Below, in pieces: positions 41,328 to 50,947 of a stretch of 64,000 bases of DNA (position 1 is its first letter; every line of letters starts with the position of its first letter). A program made the translations under genes and the position numbers. The stretch spans positions 2,936,501 to 3,000,500 of the forward strand of contig NZ_JACHLY010000001.1 in assembly GCF_014204715.1 (NCBI RefSeq), written 5' to 3'. The stretch is from Streptomonospora salina (GTDB lineage Bacteria; Actinomycetota; Actinomycetes; Streptosporangiales; Streptosporangiaceae). The notes beneath the pieces are model-generated. The model did not search any database, was not told the DNA's origin, and saw nothing but the letters and a program-made list of their open reading frames with translations.

Positions 41328-42854
41328 GTGACCGGGTCTGACCTTCGACTACCGGCCAAGCCCTACCTGTCCGAACCCGGAAAAGCGGGCCCCGAAAGCG
41401 AATACATCGACGGTGCCTGGCGCGCCGCGGCCAAGGGCGGCACCCGCGAGGTGCTCGACCCCTACGACGCATCCGTACTGACGGTCGTCAGCGAGGGCGG
41501 CGCCGACGACGCCGACACCGCCGTAGCCGCGGCCCGCGCCGCGTTCGACGACGGCGCGTGGGCCCGCCGGCCCGCAGCCGAGCGCGGCCGCATCCTCGAC
41601 CGCATCGCCGACTTCCTGCAGCGCGACCGCGCCGAGATCGCGCTGATGGAGTCCTTCGACACCGGCAAGACCGTCGACGAGGGCGGCATCGACGTCGACG
41701 ACGTCACCGCCGTGTTCCGCTACTACGCCGGCCTCGCCGACAAGGACACCGGCCGCGCGGTCTCCACACCCGAAGGCGTCTCCAGCCGCGTCGTCTACGA
41801 ACCCGTCGGCGTCTGCGCGATGATCACGCCCTGGAACTACCCGCTGCTCCAGCTCGCCTGGAAGATGGCGCCCGCCATCGCCGCCGGCAACACCATGGTG
41901 GTCAAGCCCAGCGAAATCACCCCGGTGACCACCTGCAAGCTCGTGGAGCTGTGCACCGAGGCGGGCGTGCCGGCCGGCGTGGCCAACCTGGTGCTGGGCA
42001 CCGGCGCCGAGGTGGGCTCCGCCCTGGTCGAGCACCCCGGCGTCGACCTCGTCTCCTTCACCGGCGGGCTGGCCACCGGAAAGCGGATCATGGCCTCGGC
42101 CGCCGAGACCGTGAAGAAGGTCGCGCTGGAGCTGGGCGGCAAGAACCCCAACATCGTCTTCCCGGACGTCGACCTCGACACGGCGGTCGACTACGCGATG
42201 ATCGCGGCGTTCTTCCACTCCGGCCAGGTCTGCTCGGCCGGTGCACGGCTGATCGTGCACGAGGACGTCCACGACGCGTTCGTGGCCGAGCTCTGCCGCC
42301 GGGCCGAGCGTGTGCGCCTGGGATGCGGCCGAGACGAGAGTGTCCAATGCGGCCCGCTCGTCTCCGCGGAGCACCGCGCCAAGGTCGAGGCCGCCGTCGC
42401 GCGCGGCGTCGAGGAAGGCGCCACACCGGCCGTCGGGGGGCGCCGCCCCGACGAGCCCGAGCTGGCCGACGGCTTCTTCTACCGCCCGACCGTCTTCACC
42501 GGCTGCCACGGCGGCATGGACATCGTGCAGACCGAAGTCTTCGGGCCCGTCGTCACGGTGGAGACCTTCCGCACCGAGGACGAGGCGATCGCCATCGGCA
42601 ACGACACCGACTACGGCCTCTCCGGCGCCGTGTGGACCGACGACCCGGGCCGGGGCGAGCGCGTCGCCGCCGGGCTCCGCCACGGCACCGTGTGGATCAA
42701 CGACTTCGGCCCTTACCTGCCCGGGGCCGAATGGGGCGGATTCAAGCGTTCGGGCGTGGGCCGCGAACTGGGCCACGCCGGCCTGGACGAGTACCGCGAG
42801 GCCAAGCACATCTACCGCAACCTGGCCCCCGAGCCCCAGCGCTGGTTCGACTGA
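41328..42854 (+). CDS. betB: Betaine aldehyde dehydrogenase
   Basis: This 508-aa aldehyde dehydrogenase has NAD-binding NTMVVKPSEITP, catalytic Glu in VALELGGKNPNIVF and catalytic Cys in FFHSGQVCSAGARL. The C-terminal substrate-site sequence is WINDFGPYLPGAEWGGFKRSGVGRELG. The last motif is typical of betaine or amino-aldehyde dehydrogenases. It oxidises betaine aldehyde to glycine betaine, the osmoprotectant. The context settles the function: a choline-oxidising GMC enzyme and a glycine betaine transporter follow on the same strand. GTG 41328 has AAGGAGG five bases upstream. Confidence 0.93.
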   Translation: MTGSDLRLPAKPYLSEPGKAGPESEYIDGAWRAAAKGGTREVLDPYDASVLTVVSEGGADDADTAVAAARAAFDDGAWARRPAAERGRILDRIADFLQRDRAEIALMESFDTGKTVDEGGIDVDDVTAVFRYYAGLADKDTGRAVSTPEGVSSRVVYEPVGVCAMITPWNYPLLQLAWKMAPAIAAGNTMVVKPSEITPVTTCKLVELCTEAGVPAGVANLVLGTGAEVGSALVEHPGVDLVSFTGGLATGKRIMASAAETVKKVALELGGKNPNIVFPDVDLDTAVDYAMIAAFFHSGQVCSAGARLIVHEDVHDAFVAELCRRAERVRLGCGRDESVQCGPLVSAEHRAKVEAAVARGVEEGATPAVGGRRPDEPELADGFFYRPTVFTGCHGGMDIVQTEVFGPVVTVETFRTEDEAIAIGNDTDYGLSGAVWTDDPGRGERVAAGLRHGTVWINDFGPYLPGAEWGGFKRSGVGRELGHAGLDEYREAKHIYRNLAPEPQRWFD

Positions 42855-43075
42855 GCCCGCGGGGGCGCGCACGCCGCGCCCCCGCGCCGTCGCCGCGCTC
42901 GTCTCCACCTCCACCCCCTACCGCCGGCTAACTGCCCGCGGCACGCGTTCCGTAGGCCCGCACGGGCCGCACGGGCCGCGGCGCGGTTCCGCCGGCGGTC
43001 GCGTCCGCCTGTGCCGCACCGCCCGGCGGCCGCCCTGCGCCATGTCCCCATCCCCTCCCAGAAGGAGTTGTTCAG

Positions 43076-44638
43076 GTGTCCGCACGCGATAACGACACGA
43101 CCCACGAATACGACTACGTCATCGTCGGCGGCGGAACCGCGGGCTCGGTGATCGCCAACCGGCTCACCGAGGACCCCGCCACCAGCGTGTGCGTCATCGA
43201 GGGCGGCCCCTCCGACCAGGGCCTGCAACGCGTACTGCGCCTCAAAGACTGGCTGGACCTGCTCGAAAGCGACCTCGACTACGCCTACCCCACCGTCGAA
43301 CAGCCCCGCGGCAACTCCCACATCGTCCACTCCCGCGCCCGCGTCCTGGGCGGCTGCTCCTCCCACAACACCCTGATCAGCTTCCGCCCCTTCCCCCGGG
43401 ACCTGGACGACTGGGTCGCCGCCGGCGCCCACGGCTGGGACAACGCCACCGTCCAGTCCTACGCCGACCGGCTCAAGAACAACATCACCCCCGTCGCCCC
43501 CCACCACCGCAACCCGATCGTCGCCGACTGGATCACCGCCGCCGCGGCCGCCACCGGCGCCCCCGTCATCGAGGACTTCAACGCCGAAACCTCCCACCGC
43601 GGCGGATTCAGCCAGGGCGCGGGCTTCCTCCCGGTCTCCTACGACCCCCACACCGGCCACCGGTCCTCGGCCTCGGTGGCCTACCTCCACCCGATCACGG
43701 GCCTGCGCGCCAACCTCGCCCTGATGCTGGAAACCCGCGCCTACGAACTGGTGCTGGAGGGCGAGCGGGCCACGGGCGTGCGGGTCGCGACCGCCGACGG
43801 CGAGCGGCGCACCGTCACCGCCCGAAACGAGGTCGTGCTGTGCGCGGGGGCGATCGACACGCCGCGGCTGCTGATGCTCTCGGGCGTGGGCCCGGCCGCC
43901 GACCTGGCCGCGGCCGGCGTCGGGGTGCGCCACGACCTGCCCGGGGTGGGCGAGAACCTGCTGGACCACCCCGAGTCCGTCATCATGTGGGAGACCGCCC
44001 GCGAGGTGCCCGACACCACGGTGATGTCCTCCGACGGCGGCCTGTTCGTGCGCCGCGACGCCTCCGACCCGCGCCCGGACCTGATGTTCCACATCTACCA
44101 GGTGCCCTTCGACGACAACACGGCCCGGTTGGGCTACGACTCCCCGGGCCCGCGCAACGCGATCTGCATGACGCCCAACGTCCCCCGGTCGCGTTCGCGC
44201 GGGAAGATGTGGCTGCGCAGCGCCGACCCGGAGGAGAAGCCGGCGCTGGACTTCCGCTACTTCACCGATCCCGGCGACTACGACGCCGCCACGATCGTGG
44301 ACGGGCTGCGCATCGCCCGGGAGATCGCGGCGACCGAGCCGTTCGCGTCCTGGATCGAGCGGGAGGTGGCGCCGGGGCCGTCGGTGGCCACCGACGCGGA
44401 GTTGTCGGAGTTCGGGCGGCGGGCCGCGCACACGGTGTATCACCCCGCGGGCACGTGCCGGATGGGGGCCGCGGACGATCCCGGCGCCGTGGTCGATCCG
44501 CGGTTGCGGGTGCGGGGCCTGTCGGGGCTGCGGGTGGCCGACGCGTCGGTGTTTCCCACGATGCCCTCGCCCAACCCGATGGTGACCGTGTTGACGGTGG
44601 GCGAACGCGCCGCCGACCTCATCCGCGCCGACCACTGA
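43076..44638 (+). CDS. betA: GMC oxidoreductase, probable choline dehydrogenase
   Basis: This 520-aa FAD enzyme of the glucose-methanol-choline family shows the FAD motif [18 protein letters not shown] at the N-terminus. The GMC signature region is [17 protein letters not shown], and the second signature is [17 protein letters not shown]. The catalytic His is in [16 protein letters not shown], with a final [16 protein letters not shown]. It oxidises choline to betaine aldehyde, feeding BetB encoded 221 bases upstream. GTG 43076 follows AGAAGGAG. The family is broad, so choline specificity rests on context. Confidence 0.9.
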   Translation: MSARDNDTTHEYDYVIVGGGTAGSVIANRLTEDPATSVCVIEGGPSDQGLQRVLRLKDWLDLLESDLDYAYPTVEQPRGNSHIVHSRARVLGGCSSHNTLISFRPFPRDLDDWVAAGAHGWDNATVQSYADRLKNNITPVAPHHRNPIVADWITAAAAATGAPVIEDFNAETSHRGGFSQGAGFLPVSYDPHTGHRSSASVAYLHPITGLRANLALMLETRAYELVLEGERATGVRVATADGERRTVTARNEVVLCAGAIDTPRLLMLSGVGPAADLAAAGVGVRHDLPGVGENLLDHPESVIMWETAREVPDTTVMSSDGGLFVRRDASDPRPDLMFHIYQVPFDDNTARLGYDSPGPRNAICMTPNVPRSRSRGKMWLRSADPEEKPALDFRYFTDPGDYDAATIVDGLRIAREIAATEPFASWIEREVAPGPSVATDAELSEFGRRAAHTVYHPAGTCRMGAADDPGAVVDPRLRVRGLSGLRVADASVFPTMPSPNPMVTVLTVGERAADLIRADH

Positions 44639-44750
44639 CCCCACCGCACCGCGTCCCGGTCCCGGCGAACCCGCTGCCGGACCGAACACCGGGCCGCGCC
44701 GCAGAACCCTACCCGGGGCGGCGCGACCGATCAGAGGAGCGACCCTTCCG

Positions 44751-45857
44751 ATGAACTCTCCAGCAGAGTCCACCGCACGACCGCAAAGCGCCGGATCCGG
44801 CGCAGAACCCAGAATCTCCGTCCGCAACATGTGGAAGGTCTTCGGCAAGAACGCCGGATCGGTGGTCGGCACCGACCTGGCCGAACAGGACCGCGAGACC
44901 GTCCGCGCGCGCACCGGCGCCACCGTCGCCGTACGCGACATGACCTTCGACGTGCACCCCGGCGAGACCTTCGTCGTGATGGGCCTGTCCGGATCGGGCA
45001 AGTCCACCCTGGTGCGCTGCATGACCCGGCTGATCGAACCGACCTCCGGAACCATGCTGCTGGACGGCGAAGACGTCGCCACGTGCGCACCGCGGCGCCT
45101 GCGCGAACTCCGCCGCAGCAGAATGTCGATGGTCTTCCAGCACTTCGGTCTGCTGCCGCACCGGCGCATCATCGACAACGTCGCCTACGGCCTGGAGGTG
45201 CGCGGCACCCCCCGCGCCGAGCGTTACGCCCGTGCCCGCGCGATGATCGAGATGGTCGGCCTGGCCGGCAACGAGGAATCCCGCCCCGGCCAGCTCAGCG
45301 GCGGTATGCAGCAGCGCGTCGGCCTCGCCCGCGCACTGGCCGCGGACCCCGAGGTGCTGCTGTTCGACGAACCCTTCAGCGCCCTGGACCCGCTGATCCG
45401 CCGCGACATGCAGGAAGAGGTCCTGCGGCTCCAGCGCGAGCTGCACAAGACCGCGGTGTTCATCACCCACGACCTGTCCGAAGCACTGAAACTGGGCGAC
45501 CGCATCGCGATCATGCGCAACGGCGCGCTCGCGCAGATCGGTACCCCCGAGGACCTCGTGGGCAACCCCGCCGACGACTACGTCCGCGACTTCGTCAAGG
45601 ACGTCTCCCGCACCACGGTGCTGACCGCGAGCAGCCTCGCGCGCCCGGCCCGCGGCGACGAACCCACCGACGGTCCGGTCGTGCGCGCCGGCACCGTCGT
45701 GGGCGACATCGTCGCACCGCTCGCCGGCGGGACCGCTCCGCTGCGTGTCGTCGACCCCGACGGCGCCGTGCTGGGTTACGTGGGGCGCGAAGACGTGCTC
45801 CGGCTCGTGGCCGAGGACAGCGCGCGGGCGGCGGACACGCCCGCCGCGGGGGTGTGA
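44751..45857 (+). CDS. proV: Glycine betaine/proline ABC transporter ATP-binding protein
   Basis: This 368-aa QAT-type ATPase has Walker [14 protein letters not shown] near residue 80, Q-loop [11 protein letters not shown], signature [16 protein letters not shown], Walker [17 protein letters not shown] and H-loop [13 protein letters not shown]. The N-terminal insertion ([19 protein letters not shown]) is typical of ProV/OpuA ATPases. The C-terminal 90 residues form a partial CBS-like region that in OpuA senses ionic strength. It energises betaine uptake together with the next two genes. The stop overlaps the permease start. Confidence 0.95.
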   Translation: MNSPAESTARPQSAGSGAEPRISVRNMWKVFGKNAGSVVGTDLAEQDRETVRARTGATVAVRDMTFDVHPGETFVVMGLSGSGKSTLVRCMTRLIEPTSGTMLLDGEDVATCAPRRLRELRRSRMSMVFQHFGLLPHRRIIDNVAYGLEVRGTPRAERYARARAMIEMVGLAGNEESRPGQLSGGMQQRVGLARALAADPEVLLFDEPFSALDPLIRRDMQEEVLRLQRELHKTAVFITHDLSEALKLGDRIAIMRNGALAQIGTPEDLVGNPADDYVRDFVKDVSRTTVLTASSLARPARGDEPTDGPVVRAGTVVGDIVAPLAGGTAPLRVVDPDGAVLGYVGREDVLRLVAEDSARAADTPAAGV

Positions 45858-47839
45858 GCGTGAGCACCGACACCGACACCGCCCGCGGCTCGGCAGCGCC
45901 CGCCGGAACGGCCGCCGCCGCGGCTTCTGCCCCCGCGGGGCGCCCCCGCCGCGCAGGGCTGCCCGCCTGGGCGCGACGCCCCTGGATCGCGGCCGTGCTG
46001 GTCGCCGCCGTGCTGGTGGCGGCCGCCCTGCTGCCGCTGCCCCAGAGCGTGACCGCGTTCCCGTCCGGCCCCGGCGCCCGGGTGGACGGCGTGCTCAACG
46101 ACGTCTACGACTGGGCCGTCGCCAACCGCGACAGCAGCCCTGTGTTCATCTACGGGTTCAACTACCTGTCGGTGCTGCTGGGCTCGGCCGTGGTGTGGAT
46201 CGAGACCCTGCTGCAGGCCCTGACCTGGCCGGGCGTCATGGTGCTGGGCCTGCTCGCTTCCTGGCGCGCCGCCGGACGGCGCGCGATGCTCGTCGTGCTG
46301 GCCGCCTTCGCGGTCTTCGGTGTGACCGGGCTGTGGGACGCCGCCATGACCACGCTCGCGCTGATCACCGCATCCGTGGCACTGGCGCTGATCGTGGGCC
46401 TGCCGCTGGGCATCGCCTCGGGCCGCAGCGACCGCGTCGAGCGCGCGCTGCGCCCCGTGCTGGACTTCATGCAGGTCATGCCCGCATTCGCGTACCTGAT
46501 GCCGATGCTGCTGCTGTTCGGTATCGGCAACCCGGCTGCGGCCGTGGCCACGGCGGTCTACGCATTGCCTCCGTCGGTGCGCATCACCTCTATGGCGCTG
46601 CGCAGCGTCGACGGCGGCGCCGTCGAGGCCGCCGCCTCGCTGGGTTCCACCGGACTGCAGACCCTGCTGAAGGTGCGGCTGCCCATGGCCAAGCGCACCA
46701 TCATGCTGGGCGTCAACCAGACCATCATGCTCGGCGTATCCATGGTCGTCATCGCCTCGGTGATCGGGGCCGGCGGCCTGGGCGACGCCATCTACCAGTC
46801 GCTGTCGAAGGTCGACGTCGGCGGCGCGCTGGAGGCCGGACTGGCCATCGTCATGCTGGCGATCGCCATGGACCGGGTCACCGCCGGAGTGGGCGCCGGC
46901 AGCGACGGCGCCCCGACCGCGCTCCGCAGCCCGTGGCTGCGCGCCGGCGCCTACGTGCTCGCCGCAGCGGCGGTGGCCGGGGCGGCGGCGCTGCGCATCG
47001 ACGACTGGCCCCAGCAGCTGCGGCTGTACACGGCCGGTCCGGTCAACCGCTTCAACGACGCCTTCGCCGACGCCGTCGGAGGCGTCACCACCGCTATCGG
47101 GGACGGCACCGTCGTGTGGGTCCTGGATCCGCTGCGGGCCGTGCTCACCCAGTCGCCGTGGTGGCTGGTCGTGCTGGCCGCGGCCGTGCTCGGCCGGGTG
47201 TTCTCCGGCCGGCGCGCCGCCGCCACCGGCGCCGTCGCGCTCACGCTCGTGGGCCTGATGGGCCGCTGGGGCAACGCCATGGACACGCTCTCGCAGGTGC
47301 TGGTGGCCGCGGTCGCCGTGCTGGCACTGGGCATGGCGATCGGCATCGCCATGTCGCGCAGCGACACGCTCGCGGCGTTCCTGCGGCCGGTCCTGGACGC
47401 GATGCAGACCCTGCCCCCGTTCGTATACCTCATCCCCGCCGTCGTGCTCTTCAGCGTCGGCCGCGTGCCCGCCCTCGTGGCGGCGCTGGTCTTCGCTCTG
47501 CCGCCGGTCATCCGACTGGTCAACGACGGCATCCGGGGAGTCCCGCAGAACACCGTGGAGGCCGCTTCGGTCATGGGATCGACCTCGGGCCAGCTGCTGG
47601 CCAAGGTCGAACTCCCCCTCGCCCGGTCGTCCCTGCTGCTCGCCGTGAACCAGGCGATCATGCTCATCCTGTCGATGGTCGTCATCGGCGCCCTCGTGGG
47701 CGGCGGTGCGCTCGGCTACGGCGTGGTGTTCGGACTCAAGCAGAACGAGTTCGGACTCGGACTGACTTCGGGCCTGGCCATCGTGTGCCTGGGCATTCTC
47801 CTCGACCGACTCACTCAAGGTAGGAAAACCGATGCATAA
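45854..47839 (+). CDS. proW: Glycine betaine ABC transporter permease, two fused permease domains
   Basis: This 661-aa membrane protein contains two complete ProW-type permease halves. Each half has five to six helices and its own EAA loop: [20 protein letters not shown] (about residue 258) and [20 protein letters not shown] (about residue 570). A single chain thus supplies both transmembrane domains that usually come from a homodimer. A short hydrophilic N-terminus precedes the first half. GTG 45854 overlaps the proV stop; GTG 45860 is also possible. The 3' end overlaps proX by eight bases. Confidence 0.92.
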   Translation: MSVSTDTDTARGSAAPAGTAAAAASAPAGRPRRAGLPAWARRPWIAAVLVAAVLVAAALLPLPQSVTAFPSGPGARVDGVLNDVYDWAVANRDSSPVFIYGFNYLSVLLGSAVVWIETLLQALTWPGVMVLGLLASWRAAGRRAMLVVLAAFAVFGVTGLWDAAMTTLALITASVALALIVGLPLGIASGRSDRVERALRPVLDFMQVMPAFAYLMPMLLLFGIGNPAAAVATAVYALPPSVRITSMALRSVDGGAVEAAASLGSTGLQTLLKVRLPMAKRTIMLGVNQTIMLGVSMVVIASVIGAGGLGDAIYQSLSKVDVGGALEAGLAIVMLAIAMDRVTAGVGAGSDGAPTALRSPWLRAGAYVLAAAAVAGAAALRIDDWPQQLRLYTAGPVNRFNDAFADAVGGVTTAIGDGTVVWVLDPLRAVLTQSPWWLVVLAAAVLGRVFSGRRAAATGAVALTLVGLMGRWGNAMDTLSQVLVAAVAVLALGMAIGIAMSRSDTLAAFLRPVLDAMQTLPPFVYLIPAVVLFSVGRVPALVAALVFALPPVIRLVNDGIRGVPQNTVEAASVMGSTSGQLLAKVELPLARSSLLLAVNQAIMLILSMVVIGALVGGGALGYGVVFGLKQNEFGLGLTSGLAIVCLGILLDRLTQGRKTDA

Positions 47840-48815
47840 GACACTCACCCGATTCGCCGGTCCCGCACTGCTCAAGGGAGCGGCTGTGGCCGCCGGGCTC
47901 ACGCTGGCGACGACCTCGTGCGCCGCCACCAGCGGCGACGTCTCCTCCGGAGGCTCCGGCGACGACACCGTCCGCATCGCCGTCAACGGCTGGGTCGGCT
48001 ACGAGGCGTCCGCCGCCGTGCTGACCCACCTGCTCGAAAACGAGCTGGACGTCGACGTCGAGCAGAAGCAGATCGACGAGCAGCCGTCCTGGCAGGGCCT
48101 CAACGACGGCGACCTGGACATGATCGTGGAGAACTGGGGCCATGAGGACCTCATGGCCCAGTACGGCCCGGACGGCAACGACAGCGTCGTCGACGGCGGC
48201 TCCACCGGCAACATCGGGACGCTGGGCTGGTACCTGCCCCAGTACATGGTCGACGAGCACCCCGAGCTCGCGACCTGGGAGGGTGTCAAGGAGAACACCG
48301 ACCTGTTCCAGACGCCCGAGAGCGGCGACAAGGGCGAGTTCCTTGCGGCCGACCCCGCGTTCGTCACCCAGGACCAGGGCATGATCAACCACTTCGACAT
48401 GGACCTGAAGATCGTGCACGCCGGCTCCGAGGCCGCCCAGATCTCGGAGATGCGCAAGCGCTACGAGAGGGAGGAGCCCTTCCTCTCCTACTTCTACGAA
48501 CCGCAGTGGCTGCATAACCACATCGACATGGCCAAGGTCGAGTTCCCGGAGCATACCGAGGGCTGCGCGGACGACGAGGACGACGTCTCCTGCGACTACC
48601 CCGAGTACGACCTGAACAAGATCTTCCGCACGGGCTTCGCCGAGGACGACTCCCCGGCCTACCGCATGCTGGAGAACTGGAACTGGTCCAACGCCGACCA
48701 GGACGCGGTCGCGACCCTGATCGCCGACGAGGGCATGTCGTCCGAGAAGGCCGCCGCGACCTGGGCCGAGGAGAACACCGACGTCTGGCAGGAGTGGATC
48801 CCCGCAGACGCCTGA
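47832..48815 (+). CDS. proX: Glycine betaine-binding lipoprotein
   Basis: This 327-aa extracellular lipoprotein has a signal peptide ending in the lipobox LATTSC (Cys near residue 30). An OpuAC/ProX domain follows with aromatic-rich ligand sites (VNGWVGYEASA, IVENWGHED, LGWYLPQYMV, FYEPQWLH). Those Trp/Tyr residues form the cage for the quaternary ammonium of betaine or choline. A cysteine pair in GCADDEDDVSC may form a disulfide. ATG 47832 lies inside the end of the permease gene with AAGGTAGG upstream, indicating translational coupling. Confidence 0.94.
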   Translation: MHKTLTRFAGPALLKGAAVAAGLTLATTSCAATSGDVSSGGSGDDTVRIAVNGWVGYEASAAVLTHLLENELDVDVEQKQIDEQPSWQGLNDGDLDMIVENWGHEDLMAQYGPDGNDSVVDGGSTGNIGTLGWYLPQYMVDEHPELATWEGVKENTDLFQTPESGDKGEFLAADPAFVTQDQGMINHFDMDLKIVHAGSEAAQISEMRKRYEREEPFLSYFYEPQWLHNHIDMAKVEFPEHTEGCADDEDDVSCDYPEYDLNKIFRTGFAEDDSPAYRMLENWNWSNADQDAVATLIADEGMSSEKAAATWAEENTDVWQEWIPADA

Positions 48816-48874
48816 CGGCGATCCGCGCTCCGCGGGCCGCCGAGTCCGCGGCCCCGGCGTGAACGCCGGGCGCC

Positions 48875-48904
48875 GAGCCGGGACCGGTACGCCGGTCCCG
48901 GCTC
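48875..48904. terminator. Terminator of the betaine operon, shared with a convergent gene
   Basis: A perfect 13-bp stem (GAGCCGGGACCGG at 48875-48887, CCGGTCCCGGCTC at 48892-48904) with loop TACG lies 60 bases after proX. Its right arm runs into the stop codon of the convergent minus-strand gene. Confidence 0.8.
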
Positions 48905-49136
48905 AGCGCCGTTCGTGGCGGCGGCGCACAACGACCCGGTAGACGTTCAGCGCCGCCGCGGCGGCTCCCGCCGACAGCACAACGGTCAGCGGCGCCGAAC
49001 CCAGCACCGCCGCCAGCACGGCGCCCCCTACCAGCACGACCAGCCCGAACACCGCCAGAACGAGCCGGAAGAGCAGCGGGCTGGCCGGGCGCTCATGGCT
49101 GCCCACCGGCCCCTTGAGACTTCCGCGGCGACGCAT
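48903..49136 (-). CDS. Small two-helix membrane protein
   Basis: This 77-aa protein of unknown function has a short basic N-terminus and two hydrophobic helices (LLFRLVLAVFGLVVLVGGAVLAAV and LTVVLSAGAAAAALNVYRVVV) ending in RRRHERR. Both ends are positively charged and thus probably cytoplasmic. ATG 49136 has AGGAGGG eight bases upstream, which supports this short version over longer in-frame Arg/Gly-rich extensions. It may be co-transcribed with the baeRF gene upstream. Confidence 0.75.
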   Translation of the reverse strand: MRRRGSLKGPVGSHERPASPLLFRLVLAVFGLVVLVGGAVLAAVLGSAPLTVVLSAGAAAAALNVYRVVVRRRHERR

Positions 49137-49258
49137 GTCCGCCTGCCCTCCTGCGACGACCCGGGAGCCGCCGCGCGTCCGATCCTCGCCACCGGCCTTC
49201 CCGCTCCGATCCGTGTCGTAGCGGCCCGCGTGCGCCGCACCGCGACCGCCCGGACGGG

Positions 49259-50365
49259 TCAGGACGCCGGGGAGAACCGCAGGAACGCGCCCACACCCTC
49301 CTGCGCATCGCCGGGCTCCGGAAGCCGGGTGAACGCCGCGCTGGTGGCCTGAGCGGCGCGCAGCAGCAGCGAGCCGGCCGGTGCCTCGAACGCCTCGGCG
49401 GGATCGGTCAGCCGGTCGCGGCGCTCGGCCGCCTCCAACGGATCCGACGCCGACGCCCACAGTGTCGGCTCGCCGGCGCGGTCACCGGACAGCAGCAGGC
49501 GGCTCACCCGGCCCGACCGCAGCGCTTCGCACGTCGCGGCGAGCCCCTGCACGGCCCGCCCTTCCCGGCCGAGGTCCTGAGAGAACTCCTCCAGCAGACC
49601 CGACCGCAGGATCAGCGCGGTACGGCGCAGTCCTTCCTCCACGGATTTGCGCAGATCGGCGACGGCGTCCGGGGCGCCGTGGCCGCCGCCGGAGATCTCG
49701 ATGAGCATCTCGGCCGTGCCGCGGGCGAGATGCTCGCGCACCTTGCCCAGGGCACGCTCCTCGCCGCCGACGAACACCGCCGCCGCCTGGACGGCCTGGA
49801 CGGCCTCCTCCACGTCGCGGGCGACCTCGGCGGCGTTGGCGAACCCCGCCTCCTCGGTGTGGCGGTGCCGGTGCTTCCGCCGCCGGCCCCCCGCGGGCTC
49901 CTTGTTGACATGCAGTGTCGCGCCGCTCGTGTGCCGCTCTTCGGACAGGTCGCCGCAGGCAGGGTAGGCGTAGACGTCGGCGCCTTCACGATCCGCGGCC
50001 ACCACCACGTAGGGCAGGCTGTCGTCGAGGTCGCAGACGAGCTCGACGGGGTCGGGCACCGGAAGCAGGGACGCGCGGTCCTCCGGCGGCGGGCCCGAAA
50101 GGGTGTAGGCCGCGATCAGCCCGCCGTCCCCGGCGAACAGCGCCTCACCCTGCGGGCCCGGGACGTCCGGCGTCCCGCCCGCCGCGGAGTCGAGCGCCTT
50201 CAGCGTCGCCTCGGCGGCGCCGCTCTCCGACAACTCCTCCCGGAGTCCGCGCCATCGCAGACCGATCTCGTGCGCGGGGTGGTCCACGGCGCGGGTGGTG
50301 TCCATGCACACCGATGCGACCGGCCCCGGAGCACGGTACAGCGGTTCCAGAAATCGCAGATCCAT
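49259..50365 (-). CDS. baeRF/Vms1-like eRF1-family protein
   Basis: This 368-aa soluble protein resembles the actinobacterial group related to M. tuberculosis Rv2629. They belong to the bacterial eRF1-like (baeRF) / Vms1-ANKZF1 superfamily. The N-terminal domain begins MDLRFLEPLYRAPGPVASVCMD. A middle segment is rich in basic residues (GGRRRKHRHRHTEE). The C-terminal part has the helical GLAATCEALRSGRVSRLLL typical of the eRF1 domain-3-like fold. Such proteins are suspected to release nascent chains on stalled ribosomes or act in hypoxia or stress; function here is inferred. ATG 50365 lacks a strong ribosome site. Confidence 0.72.
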   Translation of the reverse strand: MDLRFLEPLYRAPGPVASVCMDTTRAVDHPAHEIGLRWRGLREELSESGAAEATLKALDSAAGGTPDVPGPQGEALFAGDGGLIAAYTLSGPPPEDRASLLPVPDPVELVCDLDDSLPYVVVAADREGADVYAYPACGDLSEERHTSGATLHVNKEPAGGRRRKHRHRHTEEAGFANAAEVARDVEEAVQAVQAAAVFVGGEERALGKVREHLARGTAEMLIEISGGGHGAPDAVADLRKSVEEGLRRTALILRSGLLEEFSQDLGREGRAVQGLAATCEALRSGRVSRLLLSGDRAGEPTLWASASDPLEAAERRDRLTDPAEAFEAPAGSLLLRAAQATSAAFTRLPEPGDAQEGVGAFLRFSPAS

Positions 50366-50602
50366 GTGGTCGGACCGCAGCCGAACGGCCCCTTCACCTC
50401 CCGACGCCGCTGTCCTGTGGCTGGCAACGCGGTCGCATCCGGCGCACCGCCGGACCGTCCCGTCGGCTCCACTGCCCGAGGCGGCAGGCCGCATGCGGAG
50501 CCCGGCGGGGCGTCCGGCGCTGTTTGCCCGGATGGGGCGGCGGGTAGCCGCTCGGCGTGTAAGCAGCAACGACTGCGCCGACGACCGGCATGGAGGCGCG
50601 CG
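50366..50602. promoter_or_regulatory. Divergent region between the baeRF and small acidic protein genes
   Basis: 237 bases with no supported gene. It must contain promoters for both directions, but no clear -35/-10 pair or palindrome is visible to me. Confidence 0.3.
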
Positions 50603-50812
50603 ATGGCACAAGGCAGCGACAAGCACGGCCCGAAGCTCGACGACGAGATCGAGCGCGAGATGCAGGGCGTGCTGAAGGGCGACAAGCCCACCCGCGTCCA
50701 GGAAGAGCAGGAGCCGGAGCCCACCGTCACCGACGAAGGGGAAGCGGCCACCGACCCTGCGGCCATCGACGACGACGCCGAACTGCCGGAGGACGAGCGC
50801 CGCGGCCGGTAA
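50603..50812 (+). CDS. Small acidic conserved actinobacterial protein
   Basis: This 69-aa, highly charged, probably disordered protein reads MAQGSDKHGPKLDDEIEREM, then a basic patch LKGDKPTR, then an acidic Glu/Asp-rich tail ending ERRGR. Proteins of this kind, with the KHGP..DDE opening, are widespread in actinomycetes and unnamed. ATG 50603 has GGAGG upstream. It is divergent from the baeRF gene. The function is unknown. Confidence 0.75.
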   Translation: MAQGSDKHGPKLDDEIEREMQGVLKGDKPTRVQEEQEPEPTVTDEGEAATDPAAIDDDAELPEDERRGR

Positions 50813-50947
50813 CCGCCCCGGGGCGGGCCTCGTAGAGCGCATCCACGGCCCCGCGGCCCGAGGCCGGCGACCGGTGGAGCGGGGGCCCGGGCGGTCCCCG
50901 GGGCCCGGCACCGGCACCGCCTTCCAGGGCACCGGCCCCTTCAGCGT

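Noticed and set aside
44831-45853. N-terminal extension of the permease frame to 1002 codons
   Set aside because: The extension is out of frame with proV over its whole length and encodes Arg/Pro-rich nonsense. The permease proper starts at 45854.
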